Origin: Alphaproteobacteria bacterium
Lineage (GTDB): Bacteria; Myxococcota_A; UBA796; GCA-2862545
Assembly: GCA_020632925.1 (NCBI GenBank)
Contig: JACKER010000012.1
Location: forward strand, 248,001-312,000
Length of the DNA: 64,000 bases
Reading direction: 5' to 3'
The stretch's first letter is position 1; each line of letters begins with the position of its first letter. Of this stretch, positions 9,466 through 17,957 are shown one piece after another. The position numbers and the translations under genes were made by a program. A model generated the notes under the pieces. The model was not told the DNA's origin and searched no databases. It saw nothing but the letters and a program-made list of their open reading frames with translations.

Positions 9466-11156
9466 CACCGTCCTCCCGTACCGAAGGGGTCCTTGAGCCC
9501 CTCGTCCGTCTTCGTGCCGCCGCCGAAGGGGTCCTTGAGCGCCGCCGGATCCGGGCGCGCAGCGCCGAAGCCGGGGTCGAGCAACGTGTCGCGCCGGGCG
9601 GGCTCGACCTCCGCGACCGGGGCAGGAGCCGCGACCGGAGCCGCCGGAGCGGGCCTGGCCACCGGCCTCGCGGTGGGTTCGGGCGCCGCGTGCGCCGCCG
9701 TCGCCAGCGCCTGCGCACGCTCCGCGAGCTCGGTCACCGCGGGCCGCCCCGGGTACTCCGTCTCCAGCTGCAGCGCCTGGGTCAGCGCGGCCTGGGGGTC
9801 GACCGTCAGCAGTCGCTCGGTCGCCCGGATCCGGGTCGCGACCGTCAGCTCCGCCTGGAGACGCTCCCGGCGCGAGAGCAGCCCCGCGTCCGTGAGCTCC
9901 AGGCTCGCCGCGGCCTTGAGCTGGCTCGCCGCCTCGGCCTCGTCCCCGGCCGCCAGTGCGCGCTCGGCGGCGTCCAGGAGGTCCACCGCCGCGTCCCGAC
10001 GCTCCGCCGCCGCGTCCGCCACCGGGGCCGGCGCGGGAGCGGGCTCCGGCGCGGCTGGCGTGGGCGAGCGCAGCAGGACGACCGCGATCACGCCCAACAC
10101 CACCGCCCCGACCCCGCTGAGCCCGATCAGGCCGAGCAGCGTGGGCGCGAGGCCCCGACGTTCCACGGTGGGCATGGTGCCGAAGGAGCGGCTCGGATCG
10201 ACGGCGTAGTTCGTGCGCCAGTCGTCCGCCCCGCCCGGGAACAACCCCTCGATCGCGCGCGTCACCTCGTCGTCGGTGCAGGGCCCACCGTTCTCGAGCA
10301 GCCATGCGTCGAGGCGCTCGGCCAGCTCGCGACCCGCGGCGGGGCGTTCCAGGGGGTCCGCCGCGAGGCAGCTCATGGCGATGTCCTCGAGGCCCGGCGG
10401 CACACCCTCGACGAGCTCCGACGGCTTCGGGAAGCGTCCCTTGAGGCGCTCGCCCACGTCCTGGTTCCCGGACCAAGCGTGCCGGCCCGAGAGCAGGACG
10501 AAGAGCACGACGCCGAGGGCGTACAGGTCGGTCCCGTGGTCGACCCGGCCCTCGAGGATGGCCTCGGGCGCCATGTACCGCAGCTTGCCCTTGAGGACGC
10601 CCGCCTCGGTCCGCGTCTCGCGGTCGGCGAAGCGCGCGACGCCGAAGTCGATGAGCTTGGCCTGACCCTTGACCGAGATCAGGATGTTCGAGAGCGAGAC
10701 GTCGCGGTGCACGACGTGGAGCGGCTGGCCGTCGCCGTCGGTGGAGAGCCACGCGTGGTCGAGCGCGCGCGCCACGTCCGCCACGATGCGCGCGGCCAGC
10801 CTCGGATCGAAGCGCCCCAGCCGCCGCTGCTGCTTGAGGAGCTGGTACAGGCTGGGTCCCTCGACGTACTCCTGCACCATGTACGGCAGGCCGCCGTGCT
10901 CCCCGAGCTCCTCGACGCGTGGGATGCTCGGATGTTCCATCGCGGCACCGACGCGGGCCTCGTCCGTGAACATCGTGTGGAACTCGGGGATGTCCAGATG
11001 CTCGGTCTTCAGCGTCTTGACGACGACCCGACGCACGAACCCGCGTGTGCCACGGAGGCGACACAACCAGGTCTCCGCCATGCCACCTTCGCCGAGCTTG
11101 GCGACGACTTCGTACCGGCCGATCATCGGCTGCGATGTGGTGCTGGGCTGTGCCAC
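9465..11156 (-). CDS. Transmembrane Ser/Thr protein kinase
   Basis: The product is 563 residues. The start is GTG at 11156, supported by GGAGG 4 nt upstream and a TAGCGT -10 box; a longer frame exists but lacks a ribosome site. Kinase signatures: glycine loop KLGEGGMAETW, Lys in VVVKTL, HRDVSLSNIL catalytic loop, DFGVARF, APEAIL. After the kinase domain (about residues 10-280) come a single membrane helix (LGLIGLSGVGAVVLGVIAVVLL), a coiled helical segment and an Ala-Pro tail with repeated DPFGGGTK/DPFGTGGR motifs. The tail would be extracytoplasmic. It heads a four-gene operon and probably signals about the exported partners encoded downstream. Confidence 0.88.
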
Positions 11157-11176
11157 GGGTCCTCCACGGACACGAG

Positions 11177-11182
11177 ACGCTA
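11177..11182 (-). promoter_or_regulatory. Candidate -10 box of the kinase operon (TAGCGT)
   Basis: Minus-strand TAGCGT lies 20 nt before the GTG start, with GGAGG between. The same GNTAGCGT octamer precedes genes at 30,629, 34,461 and 46,058. Confidence 0.45.
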
Positions 11183-11419
11183 TCGTCACTCGTTGTCACG
11201 GACGGATCCGAAGGCAGTTCGGTTACAGCCGAAAATAATAGGTTTGATTTATGTAGTACGAGTAACGGATGGGTTGCTGACAGACATGTGGCGCCTTCGT
11301 GGCACCCCCTGGTCCGAACGGAGGCGGGGTCGATGACCAACGGGGTCCTGGTACGCGCATCCGCTCGTGCGTGACGGTCGGGGTGGTCGCCACACCCAAG
11401 GCCGAACCCTGGAGGTCAC
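11183..11419. other. AT-rich intergenic spacer between divergent genes
   Basis: The stretch at about 11,225-11,265 (AAAATAATAGG, TTTGATTTATG) is far richer in A+T than its surroundings and separates the kinase operon from a divergent ankyrin-repeat gene. It is likely to hold regulatory elements, but I cannot assign specific boxes. Confidence 0.3.
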
Positions 11420-12880
11420 GTGAGACGAGTGGGATCGCCTGCAGGTGAACGGCCTGGACTGGACGTTCGAGGAGGCGCAGCGAGTCGGCGGATCCGCGCC
11501 ATCCCCTGGGCGGTCGTGGCCGTTGCCTGCTCGTCCTCCGTCGCCCGCGCGGACGAGCCCGCGTACTCCCCGCGGCCGGGTTGGCTGGCGATCGACGAGA
11601 TGGTGTTCGACCACGCCAGCCGCCAGGACGATCCCGGAGCGGACACGGGCGTGGTCCTCGGCGCCTTGTCCACCGGCTACCGGATCGACCTCGCTCGCGA
11701 CGCCCTTGGTCGGACGCCGATCATGGTCGCCGCCACGACGGGCAACGACGAGTTCGTGCAGGTCGCGCTGTCCGGGGCCGCGACGAACGCGGCGGGTGGA
11801 CCGCTCGACATCAGCCTGGTCGACGACCGTGGCTGGACGGCGCTCGACCACGCGCGGGCCGCCGGCAACGACCACATCGTCTCCCTGCTCGTGGAGGGGG
11901 CCCAGCCGGCAGGGACTCCGCCGCGTCCGCTGGCGATGGCCTCGCTGGCGCCGGCAGCCCAGCCGGTGTCCCCCGCGACCATGGCGCCCGAGCCGGACCC
12001 TCACGGGAGGAGTGGACCCCTCGGCGTCGCACTGTGGTCCCCGCTCGCGGTGGGACAGAGCAAGAACAAGGATCACATCGGGATCAGCCTCGCCGTGCTC
12101 TACGGCTCGCACCTGTCGCTGCGTGGGGTGCAGCTCGGAACGATCGCCCACACCCGACATGGGGGCTTCGGGCTGCAGTCCGGGCTCTTCACCTGGACGG
12201 GAGGCCCGTTCTACGGCGTGCAGGTCGGTGGGTTCCACTTCTCGGGGGGTACGGCCGCCGGGCGGACGGCGGGCTGCTACGGCATCTGCGTGGGCGCGGC
12301 GAACCTGCACGGCGGGGGGATGGGGCTGCACGCCGGGGTGATGAACGGGGTCACGAGCGCCGATGGCATCTTGCAGCTCGGCGTCGCCAACTACGGCGTC
12401 CATCGCCTGCGGGGGGCGATGTTCGGGCTCGTGAACCACGTGACCCACGACTTCGATGGCTTGCAGGTCGGCTTCCACAACTGGAACAGCTTCATGATGG
12501 AGCAGACCGTCACCGACCTGGGCGCCGGCATGCAGAAGGTCGAGACGACGACGTCGACCTGGCAGGGACGCAGCCGCGGCGTACAGATCGGGTTCGACAA
12601 CACCAGCGATCGACTCGACGGCGCGCAGATCGGGGTCTCCAACATGAGCAGGCGCCAGGTTCGGGGCGTGCAGCTGGGCGCGGTGAACCTGAGCGGGTTG
12701 GCGGACGAGCGCCCCAGCTCCGGGCTGCAGCTCGGCGGCATCAACGGCGCCCGCGACTTCGGCGGTGTGCAGCTCGGGCTGATCAACATCGCCCGCGAGC
12801 TCCACGGCGTTCAGATCGGCGGCCTGAACATCGCCTGGAAGAACAAGCTGCCGATGATGGTGCTGGTCAACGCCGGCTGA
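11420..12880 (+). CDS. Exported ankyrin-repeat protein with GVQLG-type surface repeats
   Basis: The product is 486 residues. The GTG start has GGAGG 4 nt upstream. The N-terminus carries a signal (IPWAVVAVACSSSVARA). Two ankyrin-like repeats follow (DALGRTPIMVAATTGNDEFVQVAL; DDRGWTALDHARAAGNDHIVSLLVEG). From about residue 195 the protein consists of repeated G-x-Q-x-G-x-x-N units such as GVQLGTIAH, GVQVGGFHF, GLQVGFHNW, GVQIGFDN, GAQIGVSN, GVQLGAVN, GVQLGLIN and GVQIGGLN. These resemble the LA_2272-type surface repeat, which is thought to form a beta structure at the outer membrane. Function unknown. Confidence 0.75.
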   Translation: MRRVGSPAGERPGLDVRGGAASRRIRAIPWAVVAVACSSSVARADEPAYSPRPGWLAIDEMVFDHASRQDDPGADTGVVLGALSTGYRIDLARDALGRTPIMVAATTGNDEFVQVALSGAATNAAGGPLDISLVDDRGWTALDHARAAGNDHIVSLLVEGAQPAGTPPRPLAMASLAPAAQPVSPATMAPEPDPHGRSGPLGVALWSPLAVGQSKNKDHIGISLAVLYGSHLSLRGVQLGTIAHTRHGGFGLQSGLFTWTGGPFYGVQVGGFHFSGGTAAGRTAGCYGICVGAANLHGGGMGLHAGVMNGVTSADGILQLGVANYGVHRLRGAMFGLVNHVTHDFDGLQVGFHNWNSFMMEQTVTDLGAGMQKVETTTSTWQGRSRGVQIGFDNTSDRLDGAQIGVSNMSRRQVRGVQLGAVNLSGLADERPSSGLQLGGINGARDFGGVQLGLINIARELHGVQIGGLNIAWKNKLPMMVLVNAG

Positions 12881-12890
12881 GCAGGGCGCA

Positions 12891-13907
12891 TCACCAGGGA
12901 GGGTCCTGTGCCGCCCAGCGAGCGAGGACCGTGCCCTGCGTGGTGTCGGAGACGCGGACCGCGGGGACATCGGCGTAGGGGAAGAGCACGTACTCCGTGA
13001 CGACCCGTGTAGGGGACTCGCTCCCGACCTCCGGCGGATACCACCGCCAGCTCCGGACCTGGTCGCGGACGGCGACGAAGGCTGCGGCTTCGCACCCCAC
13101 GGGCTCCACGCGCGAGGCGGTGCCGTCGGGCTCGATGAACACCCGGAACCGGCAGGGCACCGTCGGGTCTCGCGCAGGTCCCGAGAGCGACGCCGTCGTC
13201 CGGTGACGCAGTCTCACCTGTTCGCTGGCGACGGGCCGGTGGACGGGCCGCTGACCGAGCTCGATCCAACCCTCGTCGACGAGGAGATCCTCGAACCGCT
13301 CGTCGCCCGACCACCACGTCGGGTGCTCGGGGTCGAGTTCCAGCGAGTCGAGGGCCAGCTGGGTTCCCCGAACCGGGACGGCGACCGTGTGAAGCGAAGG
13401 GTCGTCCAGGGCCCACGACAGGTGGCACCGTGGCGAACGGGCCACCCGCGCCCAGAGCGCGTCCACCTCCTCGCACGATCCGGGCTGGAGCAATGCCCGG
13501 CCAGCGGGGCAACCGGCGAGTCGCCTGTGGACCGTCGGCGTGATCGGCCACTGCCGATCCGTCTGCCGGGCCACCAGGATGTGACTCGGTCCGCTCGCCC
13601 GCAGGGCCTCGAACAGCGTGACCACCGAGGCCGCGCTGAGGTCCGCGTCGACGAAGAGGAGGACCTCGTCCAGTCGCGGGAGGCGATCGACCTGCTCCCC
13701 GTCGAGGAGCCATCGGTCCTCGGTGACCACGAGCCGCGCGGCGTTCGTCGGGAGCACGGTCGCAGGCCGTCCACCGCTCCGAGGCAACCGAGGGAGGTCG
13801 GCGGGTTCGATGCCGCCGATGGTCTCGGTGCTGACGATGTCCGCGCGCGGTCGGCACACCTCCCAACGGGGCTGCGCGGCCAGCGAGACCGCCATCCACC
13901 ACACCAT
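12891..13907 (-). CDS. Exported protein with ExbD-like and TonB C-terminal-like regions
   Basis: The product is 338 residues. The ATG at 13907 has GGGAGG 4 nt upstream and gives a short signal (MVWWMAVSLAAQ). The segment EVLLFVDADLSAASVVTLFEALRASGPSHILVAR resembles the periplasmic domain of ExbD/TolR. The C-terminal part (VPCRFRVFIEPDGTASRVEPVGC, FVAVRDQVRSWRWYPP, VTEYVLFPY) has the pattern of a TonB C-terminal domain. Neither the ExbD nor the TonB membrane anchor is evident, so this looks like a soluble fusion of the two folds. Assignments are by pattern only. It may be co-transcribed with the two small lipoprotein genes upstream (54-nt gap). Confidence 0.5.
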   Translation of the reverse strand: MVWWMAVSLAAQPRWEVCRPRADIVSTETIGGIEPADLPRLPRSGGRPATVLPTNAARLVVTEDRWLLDGEQVDRLPRLDEVLLFVDADLSAASVVTLFEALRASGPSHILVARQTDRQWPITPTVHRRLAGCPAGRALLQPGSCEEVDALWARVARSPRCHLSWALDDPSLHTVAVPVRGTQLALDSLELDPEHPTWWSGDERFEDLLVDEGWIELGQRPVHRPVASEQVRLRHRTTASLSGPARDPTVPCRFRVFIEPDGTASRVEPVGCEAAAFVAVRDQVRSWRWYPPEVGSESPTRVVTEYVLFPYADVPAVRVSDTTQGTVLARWAAQDPPW

Positions 13908-13961
13908 GGGCCCTCCCGGCTCCTGGGTGTGCTGGTGGGTTGCGACGTTCACCCAGGAGGC

Positions 13962-14537
13962 TCAGCTCGGGTCCGTGAACACGTGACGTTGCGGCCACGC
14001 GCAGTCGAGGTGGACGAAGTCCCCCCACACGTACGACTCGGGCTGTGCACCGACCCCATCCAGGTCGCAGCAGTCGTAGTCTCCGGGCAGCAGGGGGCGC
14101 CACCCCTCGTAGGTGCGCACGAACACCACATCGCCGGTGGCGGCATCGAACACGGCGTCGGCGCGATCGCCATGGTGATAGCGCAGGGACGTCCGGTCGG
14201 CGGACAGCACGGTGTACTCGCGTCCGTCGTTACCAGGGCAGGTGCGTGGGTGGCCGAACCCGAGCTCGCTCCAGGCACTCCTCGCGGGACAACCCGGCGG
14301 CCCGGCGAACTCGAGGGTGCAGAAGTCCTCGAGCGACTGGGCGACGACGCAGAGGTCCGTGGGTTCCTCGCCGCAATCGTCCAGGAGGAGGTCGCTGGCT
14401 GGCGTGGGCGTGTAGTACTGGTCGCAGGTCCTGCTCGGGTCCGGCGTGACGGACATGATGCAGGTGAGGTCGATGACGACGTCCGTTGTGGTGATGGTCG
14501 TCTTGGAGGGGCAACCTACGAGGAGCAAGGGCCACAT
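13962..14537 (-). CDS. Small Cys-rich lipoprotein, copy 2 of a tandem pair
   Basis: The product is 191 residues with a very short lipoprotein signal (MWPLLLVGC). It carries many Cys residues and motifs shared with its neighbour: LLLDDCGEEPTDLCVVAQSL, ELGFGHPRTCPGNDG, CCDLDGVG, SYVWGDFVHLDCAWPQRHVF. It is a clear tandem duplicate of the gene at 14,566-15,141. I do not recognise the family or a function. Confidence 0.7.
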   Translation of the reverse strand: MWPLLLVGCPSKTTITTTDVVIDLTCIMSVTPDPSRTCDQYYTPTPASDLLLDDCGEEPTDLCVVAQSLEDFCTLEFAGPPGCPARSAWSELGFGHPRTCPGNDGREYTVLSADRTSLRYHHGDRADAVFDAATGDVVFVRTYEGWRPLLPGDYDCCDLDGVGAQPESYVWGDFVHLDCAWPQRHVFTDPS

Positions 14538-14565
14538 GCGTCACCCACAGAGCCAGTGGGGTCGA

Positions 14566-15141
14566 TCAGGTCGGATCGAGGAACACGTGACGTTGCGGCC
14601 ACGCGCAGTCGAGGTGGACGAAGGCCCCCCACACGTACGACTCGGGGTGATCGCCGACCCCGTCCAGGTCGCAGCAGGGCCAGTCCTCCGGGATCATCGG
14701 ATATTCCTGCTCGTAGATGCGGACGAACACCAGGTCGTTGGTTCCGTATCGAAAGACGGCGTCCGCGCGGTAGCCGAAGTGGTGGAGGAGGGTGCCGCGG
14801 TCGGCGGAGAGCACGGAGTAGTCCTGCCCGTCGTTGCCCGGACACGAGCGCGCGTGGCCGAAGCCGAGCTCCGCCCAGGCGGTGCGCGGAGGGCACCCGG
14901 CGGTGTCCCCGAACTCGTCCGCACAGAACTCCGCCAGACTCTGGGCCGCGACGCAGAGATCCGTCGCCTCGTCGCCGCAGTCGTCCAGCAGCAGATCCCG
15001 CCCGACGACCGTCGCGAACCCTTCGCAGGTCGTCGGAAACCACGGCGGCGGGTCCTCGGGCTCGGTCGGCATGACACACGAGAGGTCCACGACCACGGTC
15101 GTGGCTGGTGAGCAGGCAGGGAGCAGCGAAGCCATCCACAT
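14566..15141 (-). CDS. Small Cys-rich lipoprotein, copy 1 of a tandem pair
   Basis: The product is 191 residues, the same length as its neighbour. It begins MWMASLLPAC. The two proteins are collinear (LLLDDCGDEATDLCVAAQSL, WAELGFGHARSCPGNDG, CCDLDGVGDHPESYVWG), and the last about 45 coding bases are nearly identical in DNA. The gap to copy 2 is 28 nt, so they are probably one transcript. Function unknown. Confidence 0.7.
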   Translation of the reverse strand: MWMASLLPACSPATTVVVDLSCVMPTEPEDPPPWFPTTCEGFATVVGRDLLLDDCGDEATDLCVAAQSLAEFCADEFGDTAGCPPRTAWAELGFGHARSCPGNDGQDYSVLSADRGTLLHHFGYRADAVFRYGTNDLVFVRIYEQEYPMIPEDWPCCDLDGVGDHPESYVWGAFVHLDCAWPQRHVFLDPT

Positions 15142-15240
15142 CGGCTACCCACAGATCCACGTGGTCGAGGCCGCAGATCTCATCAGCATCCACAATACGA
15201 CGCCCTACCCGGCGCGTACGCATTCGGCGAACCGATCGAC

Positions 15241-15271
15241 GCATACGACCATATGGAGTACTGGGGTATGC
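15241..15271. promoter_or_regulatory. Inverted repeat just before the antitoxin start, likely autoregulatory operator
   Basis: GCATAC (15241-15246) is inverted as GTATGC (15266-15271), which ends one base before the antitoxin ATG. ATACGAC also occurs about 55 nt further upstream, and GCGTACGC lies between. Type II toxin-antitoxin operons usually bind such repeats. Confidence 0.4.
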
Positions 15272-15517
15272 ATGAACGCGGATCGGATCACCGTGACGAT
15301 GGAGCCCGAGCTCGGAGCGGCGGTGCGGGACGCTGCGGCTCGCGCCGGGCTCAGCGTGTCCGCGTGGCTCGCCGCGGCGGCAGCGGACCGCTTGCGCCAC
15401 GAGCTCCTCGGCCACGCCCTCGACGAGTGGGAGCGCGAGGCCGGTCCGTTCTCGGATGCCGAGCTCGACGCGGCGGCGGCGGTGCTGAGCCTCGACCGCC
15501 GCGGGGTCCGCTCCTGA
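15272..15517 (+). CDS. vapB: VapB-type antitoxin
   Basis: The product is 81 residues. The N-terminus (MNADRITVTMEPELGAAVRDAAARAGLSVSAWLA) has the strand-helix-helix pattern of a ribbon-helix-helix DNA-binding domain. The acidic C-terminal helix (DEWEREAGPFSDAELDAAA) would wrap the toxin. The gene overlaps the PIN-domain toxin gene by four bases (CTGA). It is expected to neutralise the toxin and repress the operon. Confidence 0.8.
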   Translation: MNADRITVTMEPELGAAVRDAAARAGLSVSAWLAAAAADRLRHELLGHALDEWEREAGPFSDAELDAAAAVLSLDRRGVRS

Positions 15518-15894
15518 GCCACCTCGTCCTCGACGCGGGTGCTCTCGTGGCGGTCGATCGCGGCGACCGGCGCGTCGGTGCGATGCTGCGCGTGGCGTGG
15601 GAGGCGAAGGTCCCGCTGCGCGCGAGCGCCGGGGTGGTCGCCCAGGTCTGGCGCGGGGGTCCGCGACAGGCGCGGCTGGCGCGTGTCCTCGCGGGCGTCG
15701 ACGTTCGAGCGCTCGACGCCGCCGACGCGCGTCGGGTCGGTGCGCTCCTCGCGCTGACGGGCGCCTCCGATGTCGTCGACGCTCACGGGGCGCTCGACGT
15801 GGCGCCTGGCGACCGTGTCCTCACCAGCGACCCGGACGACCTCGGGCGCGCCCTGGAGGCGCTCGGCGTCGAGGCGACCATCGTCCGCGCGTAG
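15514..15894 (+). CDS. vapC: VapC-type PIN-domain ribonuclease toxin, probable CTG start
   Basis: The product is 126 residues. PIN signatures are LVLDAGALVAVDRG (first Asp), VVAQVWRGGPRQARLARVL, DVVDAHGALDVA and VLTSDPDDL (Asp cluster). The usual second acidic residue is Gln in VVAQVW, a form common in actinobacterial VapC. No ATG, GTG or TTG lies at a sensible place in frame. CTG at 15514 overlaps the antitoxin stop as CTGA, the position where ATGA is normally found, and gives the expected start LSHLVLDAGAL. It is expected to cleave RNA. Confidence 0.8.
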   Translation: MSHLVLDAGALVAVDRGDRRVGAMLRVAWEAKVPLRASAGVVAQVWRGGPRQARLARVLAGVDVRALDAADARRVGALLALTGASDVVDAHGALDVAPGDRVLTSDPDDLGRALEALGVEATIVRA

Positions 15895-17841
15895 TCAGGT
15901 GGAGCGGAACCCGTTCGTGCGGTGCGTTCCGTCGCAGAACGGCTTGTTGGAGGAGCCTCCGCAACGACAGAGGGCGCAACGGGTCTTCTTGGCGAACGTG
16001 GCGCCGGTGCCCGTGCACAGCTCCAGGTTCCCCGACACCACCAGCGGCCCGTCGGTGGTCGGGTTCACCATCAGCTCGCCGTCGCGGACCTCGAGGGGGA
16101 CAATGTCCTCGGTCGGGCGAGGCTCGCCCGTGGCGGTGAAGCCCGCGTCCTTGTGGCTGTTGTCGCAGAACGGCTTGTGCTGGCTCTTCCCGCATCGGCA
16201 GAGCACCGCGCGGTGACGGGGCGCCTGGCCGACGATGCGGAGATCCGCGCGGATCGCCAGCGGGCCGTTCTCCCGGACCTCGAGCCGGTTCACCTCCGGG
16301 GCGGCCTCGTCCGGGTGCCCGTCCTTCCGGGTCCAGGTGATGGCGCCCGACGGGCAGCTCAGCCCGATGCCGACAAGCTCCTCGGTGTCCATCGCGTCCG
16401 GATGGATCCACGCGCCCTCGACGTTCGCCAGGAAGACCGACGGGGCGCCGAGCACGCAGCGGCGGGCGTGGATGCAGCGGTTCGTGTCGAAGCGCAGCTC
16501 GAGATCGCGTCCCTGGACGTGCTCCACCCCGTCGATCACCTCGCGCTGCGGCGCGTCGGCGCGGGGGCGTGGCGCGGCCGCCTTCGGCTTCGGGGCCGCG
16601 GCGGGGGCGACGTCGAGGGCGTCCATGCGCGTGGCCATGGCGGACAGGTCGTCGGCCGTACGCACCAGCGCCTCCCCGAGCCCCGCCAGCCGCCGCGCCC
16701 CGTCCGCCAGCTCGCGGGTCCGGTCCGCGAGGATGCGCAGCGCCCGCCCCGACGGTGGCACGCGGATCTCGCGGGGCACCGCGAACGACATCCCGGCCCG
16801 CACCGCGGGGTCGTCGCCGGCGGGCAGCCGCGTCAGCACCTCGTTGAGCGGCCCCAGCACGCGCATGGCCATCACCGCCTCGTTCAACAGGCCCGCGCGC
16901 GACGCCTCGGGCAGGTCGTCGTAGACGGCGCCCAGCAGGCGCAGCATGTGGTTGTAGACGGCGTTGCACAGGTCGACCAGCGAGGCGGCGTCCGGCGCCG
17001 ACAGCCAGGTCCGATCCATGCCGGCGCCGGGCTTTCGCTGGACCGGGTGTCGGGCCACGGGGCGCGCGGGATCGAACGTGGGATCGGCGGCGAGGTGCCG
17101 CGCGTAGGCGTCGCGGATCGCGCAGAACTGGCCGTAGTGGGAGTCCTCGGAGTGCTCGACGTGACCCTCGCCCTGGCGCACCACCTCGTCCACCGCGCGC
17201 AGCGCCGACGCCAGGTCGGTCACGGCGACCAGGCCGTCCAGGCGGACGTGGTCGGGGCGGATCTGCCGCGCGGGGTCGCCCGCGAAGAGCGCCTCCTCGC
17301 CCAGCCGCGCCGCCAGCGACTCGAAGCCTCCGCGGATGCTGCGGTAGAGGTGGCCGACCGTGGCGTAGTCCTGCGAGGTCGGCATCAGCATCGTCGCGTG
17401 CGTGCTCCGGTGGTACCGGAAGGCGTGCTCGAACCCCTCGCCGTCGGGCAGGTCCACGCCCTCGGGCCGCTCGAGGAAGACGAAGTGGTCGAGGGTGCCG
17501 CGGTCGAACCGCCGGAGCTGGACCACGACATCGGCCGGGTGATAGCCCGGTGACACCGGGAAGTTCGGGCGACCGAGGTGCGGGCGGGACCCGATGGCCG
17601 AGAGCAGGTTGTTGGCGTTCGCCATGTGCGCCATCTCGTCGATCGCGACCCCGAGGATCACCCGGCGCCACCGCTCCACCTCCGCGGCCTGCGCCTCCGT
17701 CAGCCCGTCGGCGACGCCGTGCTTGAGCGACCAGGCGGCGTACAGGTAGCAGCACATCAGGTTGTGCTCGACCTCGACCGCCTCGGTGAGCAGCTCCGCG
17801 AGCTCCTCGCGGTGGTTCACGATGATCTCGGGCTCGGTCAC
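15895..17841 (-). CDS. Ferritin-like / [4Fe-4S] / double CDGSH iron-sulfur protein
   Basis: The product is 648 residues. The GTG at 17841 has GGAGG 4 nt upstream; a longer frame lacks a ribosome site. Order: a long N-terminal ferritin-like domain (about 1-300: EAVEVEHNLMCCYLYAAW, VAIDEMAHMANANNLLSAIG, HSEDSHYGQF) of the type found in iminophenylpyruvate dimer synthase-like proteins; a helical middle; an iron-sulfur domain resembling Fer4_19 (CIHARRCVLGAPSVF, SCPSGAITW); then two CDGSH zinc-finger-like [2Fe-2S] motifs (CRCGKSQHKPFCDNSH and CRCGGSSNKPFCDGTH). This suggests internal electron transfer to a di-iron or haem-like centre. Substrate unknown. Confidence 0.85.
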   Translation of the reverse strand: MTEPEIIVNHREELAELLTEAVEVEHNLMCCYLYAAWSLKHGVADGLTEAQAAEVERWRRVILGVAIDEMAHMANANNLLSAIGSRPHLGRPNFPVSPGYHPADVVVQLRRFDRGTLDHFVFLERPEGVDLPDGEGFEHAFRYHRSTHATMLMPTSQDYATVGHLYRSIRGGFESLAARLGEEALFAGDPARQIRPDHVRLDGLVAVTDLASALRAVDEVVRQGEGHVEHSEDSHYGQFCAIRDAYARHLAADPTFDPARPVARHPVQRKPGAGMDRTWLSAPDAASLVDLCNAVYNHMLRLLGAVYDDLPEASRAGLLNEAVMAMRVLGPLNEVLTRLPAGDDPAVRAGMSFAVPREIRVPPSGRALRILADRTRELADGARRLAGLGEALVRTADDLSAMATRMDALDVAPAAAPKPKAAAPRPRADAPQREVIDGVEHVQGRDLELRFDTNRCIHARRCVLGAPSVFLANVEGAWIHPDAMDTEELVGIGLSCPSGAITWTRKDGHPDEAAPEVNRLEVRENGPLAIRADLRIVGQAPRHRAVLCRCGKSQHKPFCDNSHKDAGFTATGEPRPTEDIVPLEVRDGELMVNPTTDGPLVVSGNLELCTGTGATFAKKTRCALCRCGGSSNKPFCDGTHRTNGFRST

Positions 17842-17857
17842 AGCGCCTCCGCCGAGG

Positions 17858-17863
17858 ACCCTA
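17858..17863 (-). promoter_or_regulatory. Candidate -10 box (TAGGGT)
   Basis: Minus-strand TAGGGT lies 16 nt before the GTG start of the CDGSH protein gene, with GGAGG between. Confidence 0.35.
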
Positions 17864-17925
17864 GCAGGATCGCCGGGTGCGTCGGTCGACCATGGGCTGC
17901 AGTTCGTTTTCCGGCACACGGGGCG

Positions 17926-17931
17926 TACCAT
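17926..17931 (+). promoter_or_regulatory. Candidate -10 box (TACCAT)
   Basis: TACCAT lies 26 nt before the ATG of the first FG-GAP lipoprotein gene. Confidence 0.3.
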
Positions 17932-17957
17932 GGGACCGGATCGGAGTCGGAGACGAC

